DNA from: Pseudomonas fluorescens
GTDB taxonomy: Bacteria; Pseudomonadota; Gammaproteobacteria; Pseudomonadales; Pseudomonadaceae
Direction: 5' to 3'
DNA: 64,000 nt
Assembly: GCF_004683905.1 (NCBI RefSeq)
Contig: NZ_CP038438.1
Location: forward strand, 3,658,001-3,722,000
Part shown: piece by piece, positions 42,653-51,559 of the stretch
Numbering within the stretch: position 1 is the first letter of the stretch
Layout: the number at the start of each line of letters is the position of its first letter
Notes under the pieces: model-generated
What the model was told of the DNA's origin: nothing
Database searches by the model: none
The model's input: the letters and a program-made list of their open reading frames with translations, nothing else
Program-made: the position numbers and the translations under genes

Positions 42653-44123
42653 ACTGCAACGCTTCCAGGAAACCCTGCGCGACCATGCCCGGCGCAATGA
42701 CAACAGCACCGCGCTGTGGGGCGATACGCTGAAACTCGATTACGCCACTGTTTACGCCGAGGTGCTGTATCGCCAGGAGCGCCTGCGCGATGAACAGGCG
42801 CAGGTGATCGCCTTGGCACTGGATAACGGCGTCGATGCGATGCTGTGGGATCTGGCCGTGTTGTTCGAGGGCTTGACCTGCGTGACGCTGCCGGCGTTTT
42901 TCAGCCCCGCGCAACGGGCCCATTGTCTGGAACAGAGCCAGGCCGAACGGGTGATTGCCGAACCGGAGCTGGACGCCGAACTGCTCGCCGCCGGTTACGA
43001 GAAGCATGGTGAGTTCTGGTGCCGCACGTTCGATGGCCCGAATCGCCTGCCAGCCGGCACCGCCAAACTGACCTTCACCTCCGGCACCACCGGCACACCG
43101 AAAGGCGTGTGCCTGAGCGCCAACAGTTTGCTGCGTGTGGCGCGTGAGCTGGATCAAGCGAGCAAATCCACCGATCCGCAGCATCATCTGGCGTTGCTGC
43201 CACTGGCGATTCTGCTGGAAAACCTCGGCTGCTACGCCGCGCTGTACGCCGGTGCGACGCTGAGTCTGCCGAGCCAGAAAACCTTGGGCATACAGGGCGC
43301 CAGCGGCGTCGATGTACCGCACCTGCTGGGTTATCTGGCCGGACGTGCGCCGGAGAGTCTGATTCTGGTGCCGCAACTGTTGCTGATGTTGGTCAGCGCT
43401 GCCGAACAGAAAGCCTTCGATCCACAAAAACTGCGTTTCGCCGCCGTCGGTGGTGCGCGGGTCTCGGAGGACTTGCTGCACCGAGCGCAGCGTGTCGGCC
43501 TGCCGGTTTTCGAAGGTTATGGCTTGTCCGAATGCGCCTCGGTGGTGTGCCTCAATCGCCCCGGCGCACGGCGTCCGGGCAGCGTCGGCCAGCCGCTGCC
43601 GCACGTTGAAGTGCGCCTGGCCGAAGACGGCGAAGTACTGATCAAGGGCTCGGCGCTGCTCGGTTATCTGGGGGACGCGCCATACGCTGATGAATGGTGG
43701 CCGAGCGGCGATCTGGGCGAGTTCGACCCCGAAGGTTTCCTCTACCTCAAGGGCCGCAAGAAGCACCAGTTCGTCACCAGTTTCGGGCGCAACGTCAACC
43801 CGGAATGGGTCGAGTCGGAACTGACCCAGCGCCGCCATATCGCCCAGGCTTTCGTCTACGGCGAGGCCCTGCCGCACAACCACGCCTTGCTCTGGCCGCA
43901 CCGTGCCGATTGCAGCGACGCGGAGCTGGCGGCAGCGGTCGCCGAAGCCAACGAAGCCCTGCCCGATTACGCCCAGGTGCACCGCTGGACGCGCCTGCCG
44001 CAACCGTTCACCGCCACCAATGGTTTGCTCACCGCCAATGGTCGCCCGCGCCGCGAGGCGATTGTCGCGCTGTACCACGCCCAATTGACTGAATCCGCTG
44101 TTTCCGAGGAGTCCGCATCATGA
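42642..44123 (+). CDS. AMP-dependent acyl/aryl ligase (ANL superfamily)
   Basis: A 493-residue adenylating enzyme. The P-loop-like motif TSGTTGTPKG is at 146-155; the A5-type motif is YGLSECASV and the A7-type motif is SGDLGEFDPEGFLYLKGRKK. In the C-terminal LTANGRPRREAI the usual catalytic Lys is Arg, as in several fatty-acyl-AMP ligase-like relatives, so the substrate may be handed on as acyl-AMP or thioester. Start ATG 42642 follows AAGGAG. It activates a carboxylic acid of unknown nature for the downstream diiron enzyme, SDR or upstream acyltransferase. Confidence 0.87.
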   Translation: MSLELQRFQETLRDHARRNDNSTALWGDTLKLDYATVYAEVLYRQERLRDEQAQVIALALDNGVDAMLWDLAVLFEGLTCVTLPAFFSPAQRAHCLEQSQAERVIAEPELDAELLAAGYEKHGEFWCRTFDGPNRLPAGTAKLTFTSGTTGTPKGVCLSANSLLRVARELDQASKSTDPQHHLALLPLAILLENLGCYAALYAGATLSLPSQKTLGIQGASGVDVPHLLGYLAGRAPESLILVPQLLLMLVSAAEQKAFDPQKLRFAAVGGARVSEDLLHRAQRVGLPVFEGYGLSECASVVCLNRPGARRPGSVGQPLPHVEVRLAEDGEVLIKGSALLGYLGDAPYADEWWPSGDLGEFDPEGFLYLKGRKKHQFVTSFGRNVNPEWVESELTQRRHIAQAFVYGEALPHNHALLWPHRADCSDAELAAAVAEANEALPDYAQVHRWTRLPQPFTATNGLLTANGRPRREAIVALYHAQLTESAVSEESAS

Positions 44124-44794
44124 GTTTTTTCGACACCCTGCAAGAAGCCACGCAGCAGGAACGTCACGAGCTGTTCAACCTGCCGATCATCCTCGATGCC
44201 CTGCAAGGCAAGGTCAGCCTGGAAAGCTATCGGGCATTTCTGGCTCAGGCGTATTACCACGTGCGCCACACCGTGCCGTTGATGATGGCCTGCGGCGCGC
44301 GCCTGCCGACACGGCTGGAGTGGCTGCGCAAGGCCGTCTGCGAATACATCGAAGACGAATACGGCCATGAACAGTGGGTGCTCAACGACATCGCCGCGTG
44401 TGGCGGTGATCGCAACGCGGTGCGCGACGGGCAGCCATCGCTGCCGATCGAATTGATGGTCAGTTTCCTCTACGACTTGATCGCCCGAGGCAATCCGGTG
44501 GGCCTGTTCGGCATGGTCAATGTGCTTGAAGGCACCAGCATCGCCCTGGCCACACATGCGGCGGGGAGCATTCGCGAGCGTCTGGCGCTGCCGGACACCG
44601 CGTTCAGCTACCTCAGCTCGCACGGTTCTCTGGACATCGAGCACATGCAAACCTATCGCCACTTGATGAATCAGCTGGAAGATCCAGAGGATCAGGCAGC
44701 GGTGATCCACGCCTCGAAAGTCGTCTATCGCCTGTACTCCGACATGTTCCGTGGCCTGCCACGTGACGCGGAGGCTCAACATGCAGCTGCGTGA
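44120..44794 (+). CDS. Heme-oxygenase-like diiron enzyme (TenA/HDO-type)
   Basis: A 224-residue all-helical protein of the iron-containing redox enzyme/TenA-like group. The metal-ligand pattern of heme-oxygenase-like diiron oxidases is visible: His47/His50 in YYHVRH, the EDEYGHEQW helix (Glu78, Glu80, His83), a mid-helix Glu137 in VNVLEGTS, and SHGSLDIEHMQTY (His168, Asp172, His175). UndA and CADD belong to this fold and perform oxidative decarboxylation or N-oxygenation. It starts inside the ligase stop (ATGA). The reaction is not predictable, but coupling with an acyl-activating enzyme points to an acyl-derived substrate. Confidence 0.82.
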   Translation: MSFFDTLQEATQQERHELFNLPIILDALQGKVSLESYRAFLAQAYYHVRHTVPLMMACGARLPTRLEWLRKAVCEYIEDEYGHEQWVLNDIAACGGDRNAVRDGQPSLPIELMVSFLYDLIARGNPVGLFGMVNVLEGTSIALATHAAGSIRERLALPDTAFSYLSSHGSLDIEHMQTYRHLMNQLEDPEDQAAVIHASKVVYRLYSDMFRGLPRDAEAQHAAA

Positions 44795-45590
44795 TGCGCG
44801 GGTGGTGTTGACCGGCGCCAGTGGCGGCATCGGCATGGCCATCACCGAGGCCTTGTGCGCCGCCGGCGCCCAGGTATTGGCGGTGGCGCGGCATGAGCAG
44901 GCGCTGGCGCCGTTGCTTGAGCGCTACCCGAATTCGCTGTGCTGGGTCGCCGCCGACCTGACCTTCCTCAGCGACCGGCGCAAAGTGCTGGCCGCCGCCG
45001 AAGCCATTGGCGGCATCAACCTGCTGATCAACGCGGCCGGGGTCAATCATTTCGCCATGCTTGAACAGCTGGATGACAGCGACATCAACGCAATGCTCGC
45101 GGTGAACATCAGCGCACCGATGTGCCTGACCAAACTGCTGCTGCCACTGCTCAAACAGGCCGACAGCGCGATGGTGGTCAACGTCGGTTCCACTTACGGC
45201 TCGATCGGCTACCCCGGTTACGCCAGTTATTGCGCGACCAAGTTCGCCCTGCGCGGATTCTCCGAAGCGCTGCGCCGCGAACTGGCCGACACCCGGGTCA
45301 ACGTGCTTTACGTCGCGCCCCGGGCCACGCGCACTTCGATGAACAGTGCGGCGGCGCAAGCCTTGAACGATGCGCTCAAGGCCAACGTCGATGACCCGCA
45401 AACCGTCGCCTCGGCGGTGATCCACGCGATCGCCGGCGACCGCCGCGACCTGTATCTGGGCTGGCCGGAGCGCTTCTTCGTACGCCTGAACAATCTGCTG
45501 CCACATCTGGTGGATCGAGGCCTGCGCAAGCAGTTGCCGCTGATTCGCCGCCTCAGTGAGAAACCTGACAACGAGCCGCCAAAATCATGA
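44781..45590 (+). CDS. Short-chain dehydrogenase/reductase
   Basis: A 269-residue SDR. The NAD(P) motif TGASGGIG is at 11-18, NAAG at 84-87, the catalytic Ser137 is in VGSTYG, and Tyr150 and Lys154 lie in YASYCATK. The substrate loop and a basic, perhaps membrane-associated C-terminal region (WPERFFVRLNNLLPHLVDRGLRK) are as in acyl-processing SDRs. Start ATG 44781 follows GCGGAGG and overlaps the previous gene. It probably reduces or oxidises a product of the same pathway. Confidence 0.9.
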   Translation: MQLRDARVVLTGASGGIGMAITEALCAAGAQVLAVARHEQALAPLLERYPNSLCWVAADLTFLSDRRKVLAAAEAIGGINLLINAAGVNHFAMLEQLDDSDINAMLAVNISAPMCLTKLLLPLLKQADSAMVVNVGSTYGSIGYPGYASYCATKFALRGFSEALRRELADTRVNVLYVAPRATRTSMNSAAAQALNDALKANVDDPQTVASAVIHAIAGDRRDLYLGWPERFFVRLNNLLPHLVDRGLRKQLPLIRRLSEKPDNEPPKS

Positions 45591-46231
45591 AAAGACTTTC
45601 CGCATGCCTGTTGCTCGCCGCCCTCAGCCAAAGCGTCTGGGCGCTGGAACCTGCCGATCAGCAACGCCTCAACGGCATCCAGCAGAGCTGGGCGCACATC
45701 CAATATGAAGTGGCAGAAAAACAGCGCGCCGCCGCGTTCGAGCAGTTGTCGTCCGAAGCCACTGCCTTTACCACCCAGCGTCCGGCAGTGGCCGAAGCGT
45801 GGATCTGGAAAGGCATCGTCACCAGCAGCTGGGCCGGCGCTCAGGGCGGACTCGGTGCCTTGGGCAAGGCCAAGGACGCCAAGGCCGATCTGGAAAAAGC
45901 CCTGACACTCGACCCCAAAGCCTTGCAAGGCTCGGCCTACACCAGCCTCGCCGCGCTGTATGATCGCGTCCCGGGCTGGCCGATCGGTTTCGGCGACAGC
46001 GACAAGGCCGAGCAACTGCTCAAGCAAGCGCTGCAACTGAATCCGGAGGGCATCGACAGTCTGTACTTCTGGGGCGATCACCTCTACCGTCAGAAGCGCT
46101 ACGCTGAAGCCAGGGTCGCGCTGCTCAAGGCTCAGCAGGCTGCACCGCGCCCGGGCCGGGAAACCGCTGACGCCGGGCGCCGCAAAGAGATCGCCGCCCT
46201 GCTGGTGGATGTGAACAAGAAACTCGACTGA
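45587..46231 (+). CDS. Secreted TPR-like protein
   Basis: A 214-residue protein with signal peptide MKRLSACLLLAALSQSVWA. The mature part contains tetratricopeptide-like helical pairs (AWIWKGIVTSSWAGAQGGLGALGKAKDAKADLEKALTLDP, AEQLLKQALQLNPEGIDSLYFWGDHLYRQKRYAEAR). It overlaps the SDR stop by four bases and precedes the two-component genes by eleven bases, so it may link the pathway product or envelope state to the sensor kinase. No specific function assigned. Confidence 0.8.
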   Translation: MKRLSACLLLAALSQSVWALEPADQQRLNGIQQSWAHIQYEVAEKQRAAAFEQLSSEATAFTTQRPAVAEAWIWKGIVTSSWAGAQGGLGALGKAKDAKADLEKALTLDPKALQGSAYTSLAALYDRVPGWPIGFGDSDKAEQLLKQALQLNPEGIDSLYFWGDHLYRQKRYAEARVALLKAQQAAPRPGRETADAGRRKEIAALLVDVNKKLD

Positions 46232-46242
46232 CAGGAGTCCGC

Positions 46243-46905
46243 GTGCGTTTATTACTGATTGAGGATGACGTAGCCCTCGGTGAAGGCATTCATCAGGCAT
46301 TGGGGCGCGAGGGCTACACCGTCGATTGGTTGAAGGATGGCAGCAGCGCGTTGCATGCGCTGCTCAGTGAAACCTTTGACGTTGCCGTACTCGATCTGGG
46401 CCTGCCGCGCATGGACGGCCTCGAAGTGCTGCGCCGTCTGCGCGACAGCGGTTCGAACCTGCCGGTGCTGATCCTCACCGCGCGCGATGCCACCGAAGAC
46501 CGCATCGCCGGGCTGGACGCCGGCGCCGACGACTATCTGGTCAAACCCTTCGACCTCAATGAGTTCAAGGCACGCCTGCGCGCCTTGTTGCGTCGCAGTG
46601 CCGGGCGCGCCCAGGCGCTGATCGAACACGCCGGGATCAGCCTCAACCCCGGCACCCAGCAGGTCAGCTATCAGGGTCAACCTGTCGCGCTGACGCCCAA
46701 GGAATATCAGTTGCTGCATGAATTGCTCTCGCCGCCGGGCCGGGTGATGACCCGCGACCAACTGATCCAGTTGCTTTACGGCTGGAACGAAGAAGCCGAG
46801 AGCAACACCCTGGAAGTGCACATCCATCACCTGCGCAAAAAATTCTCCACCGACCTGATCCGCACCATTCGCGGTGTGGGTTATCTGGTGGAGGAGCGTC
46901 GATGA
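46243..46905 (+). CDS. OmpR-family response regulator, QseB/PmrA-like
   Basis: A 220-residue regulator. The receiver domain has Asp8/Asp9, phospho-acceptor Asp51 (VLDLGLPRMDG) and Lys101; the winged-helix domain (about 125-218) includes LTPKEYQLLHELLSPPGRVMTRDQLI and the NTLEVHIHHLRKKF recognition helix typical of QseB/PmrA. Start is GTG 46243 (CAGGAG upstream). It is the sixth gene of the operon and overlaps the kinase gene by four bases. It is predicted to bind the boxes at 41866-41926. Confidence 0.9.
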   Translation: MRLLLIEDDVALGEGIHQALGREGYTVDWLKDGSSALHALLSETFDVAVLDLGLPRMDGLEVLRRLRDSGSNLPVLILTARDATEDRIAGLDAGADDYLVKPFDLNEFKARLRALLRRSAGRAQALIEHAGISLNPGTQQVSYQGQPVALTPKEYQLLHELLSPPGRVMTRDQLIQLLYGWNEEAESNTLEVHIHHLRKKFSTDLIRTIRGVGYLVEERR

Positions 46906-48296
46906 CCTCGATTCGTCGCCGTACGCTGACGCCGATCATCGGGCTGTTGCTCGCCGGTCTTGCGGTGCTCAGCGTGTTCAACCTGCACGACAGCAACCAC
47001 GAAATCGCCGAAGTCTACGACGCGCAACTGGCGCAAAACGCTCGCCTGCTGCAAGGCGTGATGCGCATGCCGATGGCGAGCAAGGATCACTCGCAGTTGT
47101 ATCAGGCGTTCAATCAGGCGCTCGGCGAAGCCAAGCCACGCGTCGACGGCCATCCTTACGAAAGCAAGATCGCCTTCCAGGTGTGGAACCCGAAAAACGA
47201 GGTGCTGGTGCACACCGCCAGTGCCCCGTCGTTCACCGCCCCGCCGACGAAGCCGGGCTTCAGCGATGTGGTCGACTTGAACAACCGTCACTGGCGCGCC
47301 TTCATGCTCGAAGACCCGCAGAACGGTCTGCGCATCTGGGTCGGCGAACGCGATGATGTGCGCGCCGATCTGGTTGATCGCATCGTGCGCCACACGCTGT
47401 GGCCGAACGTGCTCGGCAGCCTGATACTCGCGGCGATGGTCTGGCTGGCGATCGGCTGGGGACTCAGGCCCTTGGCGAACATGGCGCAAACCTTGCGCGC
47501 CCGACACAGCGGCTCGCTGGAGCCGCTGCAACTGACGCCGCTGCCCAGCGAACTGGAACCGATGCAGGCGGCGCTCAACCGCATGCTCGCGCAGATTCAA
47601 GAAGTGCTTGGCCGCGAACGACGGTTTATCGCCGACGCCGCCCACGAGATGCGCACGCCACTGGCGGTGCTGCGGGTGCATGCGCAAAACCTGCTGGAGG
47701 CCGGTACCGAACAGGAGCGCCGCGAGTCGTTGCAGTTTCTGATTTCCGGCGTCGACCGCACCAGCCGTCTGGTCAACCAGTTGCTGACCATGGCCCGCCT
47801 CGAACCGAAATCCAACCCGCCGCCGCTGCAACGCATCGACCTCAGCGAAACCGTGCGCAACAGCCTCGTGCAACTGACGCCGTGGCTGTTGAGCAAACAC
47901 CTGGAACTGGCCTTCGAGGACGGCGAACAACCGTTCCACGTCATGGCCAGTACCGCTGCGATCGACATTGCCCTGGGCAACCTGATCACCAACGCCGCCA
48001 ACTTCTCGCCGGAGCACGGCGTGATCACGGTCAAACTGAGCCAGGCCGAGGGCTGGTGCCTGCTGAGCGTGGAGGATCAGGGCCCGGGAATAGACGAAGC
48101 GGATCGGGCGCGTCTGTTCGAACGCTTTTACAGCCGCGGCAACACACAAGGTGCGGGCTTGGGGCTGACCATCGTCAACACCATCGCATTGCGTCTGGGC
48201 GGGCGGATTACCTTGGTCAACCGGCCTGAGGGCGGCTTGCGCGCCACCTTGTCGATGCCTCTTGGCTCAGTTGTGCAGCAACGCAGCGGCGGATGA
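46902..48296 (+). CDS. Sensor histidine kinase, QseC-like (2CSK_N)
   Basis: A 464-residue inner-membrane kinase. TM1 (about 10-28), a periplasmic 2CSK_N-type sensor (30-165), TM2 (170-188), HAMP, the DHp with His248 in IADAAHEMRTPLAVL, and the ATP-binding domain (NLITNAANFS N-box, DQGPGIDEADRARLFERFYS G1/F-box, GLGLTIV G2). It phosphorylates the upstream response regulator. Its last 30 bases overlap the end of the convergent LysE gene. Confidence 0.9.
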   Translation: MTSIRRRTLTPIIGLLLAGLAVLSVFNLHDSNHEIAEVYDAQLAQNARLLQGVMRMPMASKDHSQLYQAFNQALGEAKPRVDGHPYESKIAFQVWNPKNEVLVHTASAPSFTAPPTKPGFSDVVDLNNRHWRAFMLEDPQNGLRIWVGERDDVRADLVDRIVRHTLWPNVLGSLILAAMVWLAIGWGLRPLANMAQTLRARHSGSLEPLQLTPLPSELEPMQAALNRMLAQIQEVLGRERRFIADAAHEMRTPLAVLRVHAQNLLEAGTEQERRESLQFLISGVDRTSRLVNQLLTMARLEPKSNPPPLQRIDLSETVRNSLVQLTPWLLSKHLELAFEDGEQPFHVMASTAAIDIALGNLITNAANFSPEHGVITVKLSQAEGWCLLSVEDQGPGIDEADRARLFERFYSRGNTQGAGLGLTIVNTIALRLGGRITLVNRPEGGLRATLSMPLGSVVQQRSGG

Positions 48297-48845
48297 CACC
48301 ACCAGCAACACCGCCAGAATCCGGTTCAGCCACTGCAACTGCGCCGGATTGCTCAACCAGCGCGCCGCACCGCGACCGAGCAACGCCCACAGCGCCAGAC
48401 ACGGCAACGACACCAGAAAGAACGCCAGGCACAACGCGTTCAAGCCCTGCCCTTGCGCGGTAAATACGCTGATCACCGCAATCGACATCATCCACGACTT
48501 GGGGTTGACCCATTGCAACAGCGCGGCGCCGAGCAAGCTCAGTTCGGCTTTTTCCTCGCCGGCAGTGGGATCGATGGCGGTGGCCGGCGCGGTGAAAATC
48601 TGCCACGCCAGCCACAGCATCCAGCACATCCCCAGCGCACTGATCACCGGGCGCACGCCGGGCAGCATCAGCGTGCTGGCGCCTGCGCCGGCCACCCAAA
48701 CCAATGACGCAGCGCCCGCCCCCGCGCCGAGAATGATCGGCAGGCACGGCCGCCAGCCGCGTCGGGCGCTGGTGCTGAGCACGATGAGGTTGGTCGGCCC
48801 CGGGGTGATCGAGGCAACGAAGGCAAAGAGGATGAACGCAAGCAT
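48267..48845 (-). CDS. LysE family translocator
   Basis: A 192-residue exporter with five to six helices. The start MLAFILFAFVASITPGPTNLIVL at 48845 has the hallmark N-terminal TPGPTN block. RhtB/LysE-type proteins export amino acids or homoserine-lactone-like molecules. Convergent overlap of 30 bases with the kinase gene. The divergence from the AraC-type gene to the right is small, but both are on the minus strand, so no local regulator is certain. Confidence 0.87.
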   Translation of the reverse strand: MLAFILFAFVASITPGPTNLIVLSTSARRGWRPCLPIILGAGAGAASLVWVAGAGASTLMLPGVRPVISALGMCWMLWLAWQIFTAPATAIDPTAGEEKAELSLLGAALLQWVNPKSWMMSIAVISVFTAQGQGLNALCLAFFLVSLPCLALWALLGRGAARWLSNPAQLQWLNRILAVLLVVSSAAALLHN

Positions 48846-48913
48846 GGCACGGCCCTGTAGAAAGTCAGGGCTAAGTGTGATGGTCGAGCAAGGTGACGGT
48901 CTTGAACGTTTGT

Positions 48914-49753
48914 TCAGCGTCGAAAGGTGCCAATGGCGCGTTGCTGATAGGCGCCCGGCGTGATGCCGTAGGCACGCACGAACCAGCGGCCGAGATGGCT
49001 TTGATCGGCGAAGCCGAGGCGGCCGGCGACTTCCACTGGCTGCATGCCGGCGGCAAGCATCTGCCGGCCACGGCTCAGACGTAGCTGGATCAGCCACGCG
49101 TGTGGCGCCAGACCATAGGCAGCCTTGAACGCGCGCGTCAGACGAAAGCGGTCGGTGCCGCAGACGTCGGCCAGGGTTTGCAGGCTGATGTCCTGTTCGT
49201 GGTAGGTCACCAGGTAATCGCGTGCCTGCCGGGCGAGCAATGGCGCGTGGTTGGCAGCGGTCGGTTGCGGTCGCCGGTACAGATGAATCGCCAGTCGTTC
49301 GAGCAAGGCATCCAGCGCCACATCGCGCACCATGCGCACGTCCTGCTGATGCAGCGCATTGAAGGCAAACAAGGTGGCGCGAGCCAGTTCGGGATCATCG
49401 TTGAGCACACTGCCGATCCCCGGCAAGCCGCTGCCGTAACTGCCCAGATGCAAACCGTCCAGCGCTTGCTCCAGCCATGCCGGTTGCAGATAGAGCATGC
49501 GATAGGTGAAACCGTCCGGGCTCGGCGCATCGCCGTCATGGATGTCGCCGGGCTCAAGCATGAACACCTTGCCCGGCGTGCTGTCATGCCGCGCCCGACG
49601 GCTGTTGAAACGCTGCACACCTTGCTCGGTGAAGCCGATCAGGTAGGTTTCGTGCCAGTGCGGATCGTAGGCGTGCGCATGCCCGGCGAAATGCGCGTGC
49701 AGGGTTTCGATGCCGGTCTCCCGGTCGCGGGCAAGGTCGATCCAGTTGCTCAT
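48914..49753 (-). CDS. AraC family transcriptional regulator
   Basis: A 279-residue regulator with an N-terminal cupin (AraC_binding: HWHETYLIGFTEQGVQRFNSRR, MLEPGDIHDGDAP) and two C-terminal HTH motifs (ISLQTLADVCGTDRFRLTRAFKAAYGLAPHAWL, LSRGRQMLAAGMQPVEVAGRLGFADQSHLGRWFVRAYGITPGAY). Proteins of this type often control a LysE exporter; the LysE gene lies 68 bases downstream on the same strand, so the two may be an operon. Effector unknown. Confidence 0.9.
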   Translation of the reverse strand: MSNWIDLARDRETGIETLHAHFAGHAHAYDPHWHETYLIGFTEQGVQRFNSRRARHDSTPGKVFMLEPGDIHDGDAPSPDGFTYRMLYLQPAWLEQALDGLHLGSYGSGLPGIGSVLNDDPELARATLFAFNALHQQDVRMVRDVALDALLERLAIHLYRRPQPTAANHAPLLARQARDYLVTYHEQDISLQTLADVCGTDRFRLTRAFKAAYGLAPHAWLIQLRLSRGRQMLAAGMQPVEVAGRLGFADQSHLGRWFVRAYGITPGAYQQRAIGTFRR

Positions 49754-49825
49754 GGCGTGCGTACAGTGGTGGGCTGGGGCCAGTAATCCACAATTGGCGG
49801 GTTGAGGCTAGAAGGTTTGTGCATT

Positions 49826-50524
49826 TCAGATCGAGCGCTGATTGACCCGCGCCATCAGTTGCTCGGCACTTTCCTTGCGCTCGGAATAGCGATCCACCAG
49901 AAAATCCTGGCGCTCGCGCAGCAGCACGGTGAACTTCACCAGCTCTTCCATTACATCGACCACGCGATCATAGAACGGCGAAGGTTTCATGCGCCCCGCC
50001 TCATCGAATTCCGTGAACGCCTTGGGCACCGAAGACTGATTGGGGATGGTGAACATGCGCATCCAGCGCCCCAGCACGCGCAGTTGATTGACCACGTTGA
50101 ACGACTGCGAACCGCCGCAGACCTGCATCACCGCGAGGGTTTTGCCCTGGGTCGGACGCACCGCGCCGAGCTCCAGCGGAATCCAGTCGATCTGTGCCTT
50201 GAACACCGCCGACATCGCGCCGTGGCGTTCCGGCGAACACCAGACCTGACCTTCCGACCACAGCACCAGCTCGCGCAGTTCCTGGACTTTCGGATGGTCG
50301 ACCGGGGCGTCGTCAGGCAACGGCAGACCGGACGGATTGAAGATGCGCGTCTCGGCACCGAAGTGCTCCAGCAAGCGTGCGGCCTCCTCCACCAGTAGAC
50401 GGCTGAAGGAGCGTTCGCGGGTCGAACCGTAGAGCAGCAGGATGCGTGGTTTGTGTTCGTGCGAAGGTGATGTGATCCGGCCTTCGAACAGGCTGTGATC
50501 AAGATTGGGCAGGAGCTCTGACAT
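49826..50524 (-). CDS. arsH: Arsenical resistance protein ArsH
   Basis: A 232-residue FMN-dependent reductase of the ArsH group, known to oxidise trivalent organoarsenicals. The FMN phosphate loop is [10 protein letters not shown] (about 33-42); [23 protein letters not shown] and [23 protein letters not shown] are diagnostic. It is last in arsR-arsC-arsH (minus strand), 12 bases after arsC. Confidence 0.93.
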   Translation of the reverse strand: MSELLPNLDHSLFEGRITSPSHEHKPRILLLYGSTRERSFSRLLVEEAARLLEHFGAETRIFNPSGLPLPDDAPVDHPKVQELRELVLWSEGQVWCSPERHGAMSAVFKAQIDWIPLELGAVRPTQGKTLAVMQVCGGSQSFNVVNQLRVLGRWMRMFTIPNQSSVPKAFTEFDEAGRMKPSPFYDRVVDVMEELVKFTVLLRERQDFLVDRYSERKESAEQLMARVNQRSI

Positions 50525-50536
50525 ACGTCCTCCGGC

Positions 50537-51007
50537 TCAGAGGGAGCCGATGCGATCCAGTTCGCGCTGAAGCTCAACGCGGCTGAGTGATTTGAAAGGA
50601 AGACCGAGGAAGGTTGCGCAGCGGCGCTCGATGATCGCCAGCGTGGCACGGAACGCCGCATCCACTGCGGCCTCGTCACCGCTCACATCAGAGGGATCTT
50701 CCAGCCCCCAATGACATTTGATCGCCGGGCCGAAGTACACCGGGCAGGTTTCGCCCGCTGCCTTGTCGCAGACGGTGATGACGATGTCCGGCGGGTTGCC
50801 TTCAAAGGCGTCGTTGCCTTTGCTGTACAAACCGTCGATAGCGATACCGGTCTGTTGCAGCGTCGTCAGGCTGCGCGGCAACACCTGGCCTTTTGGGAAA
50901 CTGCCGGCGCTCACCGCCTCGAAACCCTCGCGTGCCAGATGATTGAACATGGCTTCGGAAAGGATGCTGCGGCAACTGTTGGCCGTGCACATGAACAGGA
51001 CACGCAT
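50537..51007 (-). CDS. arsC: Arsenate reductase, thioredoxin-coupled (LMW-PTP fold)
   Basis: A 156-residue enzyme reducing arsenate to arsenite. The start MRVLFMCTANSCRS at 51007 gives the catalytic C-x5-R loop (Cys7 to Arg13, CTANSCR). The two further cysteines of the thioredoxin-type cascade are Cys80 and Cys88 (TVCDKAAGETCPVYFG). It belongs to the low-molecular-weight phosphatase type, not the glutaredoxin type. It follows arsR by 25 bases; an arsenite pump gene is missing between them. Confidence 0.93.
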   Translation of the reverse strand: MRVLFMCTANSCRSILSEAMFNHLAREGFEAVSAGSFPKGQVLPRSLTTLQQTGIAIDGLYSKGNDAFEGNPPDIVITVCDKAAGETCPVYFGPAIKCHWGLEDPSDVSGDEAAVDAAFRATLAIIERRCATFLGLPFKSLSRVELQRELDRIGSL

Positions 51008-51032
51008 GGATAGCTCCGGGGATATTAGAAGT

Positions 51033-51380
51033 TCAGCAGCACGCGGTTTCGCGGGCAGGACGGCCGTCCATGTTGTGCAGGCGACAGGCATTGTCCTTGA
51101 GCCAATCGGCGTTGGCCGTCGCGGTAATCTTGAGGATCTGGTGAACCCAATCCGGCAGCTCCGGGTTGAGCCGGTAATAGACCCACTGACCCTGACGGCG
51201 ATCGAGCAACAACCCATTGCTGCGCAGTTGCGCGAGGTGGCGGCTGATTTTCGGCTGGCTGTCGTCGAGGGCGCACATCAGCTCGCAGACACACAGCTCA
51301 CCCTGCTCGGCAATCAGCAAGGTGGCGCGGGCACGGGTTTCATCGGCCAGGCTTTTGAACAGTTCAGTGGGGGTGAGCAT
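51033..51380 (-). CDS. arsR: Arsenic-responsive repressor ArsR
   Basis: A 115-residue winged-helix SmtB/ArsR repressor. The start MLTPTELFKSLADETRARA at 51380 is chosen over a frame open to 51428. The arsenite site is ELCVCELMCALDDSQPKISRHL (Cys30, Cys32, plus Cys36), placed at the start of the recognition helix as in chromosomal ArsR. It heads the arsRCH transcript and should repress it from the dyad just upstream. Confidence 0.93.
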   Translation of the reverse strand: MLTPTELFKSLADETRARATLLIAEQGELCVCELMCALDDSQPKISRHLAQLRSNGLLLDRRQGQWVYYRLNPELPDWVHQILKITATANADWLKDNACRLHNMDGRPARETACC

Positions 51381-51410
51381 GGGGGGGCGGGCTCGAACAT
51401 ATGGAAAACC

Positions 51411-51437
51411 GAATATACGGATATCCATATATTATTC
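51411..51437. promoter_or_regulatory. Probable ArsR operator/promoter
   Basis: A+T-rich imperfect palindrome centred on GGATATCC, with GAATATAC on the left and ATATTATTC on the right, 31 bases before the arsR start. Position and symmetry fit an ArsR-family operator overlapping the promoter. Confidence 0.6.
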
Positions 51438-51452
51438 AACCCCAGATGCGAT

Positions 51453-51549
51453 CCCTTGTAGGAGTGAGCCTGCTCGCGATAGCGGCATGACTGTGAAGCA
51501 GAAGTCGCCTGATACACCGCTATCGCGAGCAGGCTCACTCCTACAAGGG
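51453..51549. repeat. REP inverted pair
   Basis: CCCTTGTAGGAGTGAGCCTG and CAGGCTCACTCCTACAAGGG are perfectly inverted at the ends, with GCGATAGCGG / CCGCTATCGC inner flanks. Confidence 0.92.
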
Positions 51550-51559
51550 AATTGTGTGG

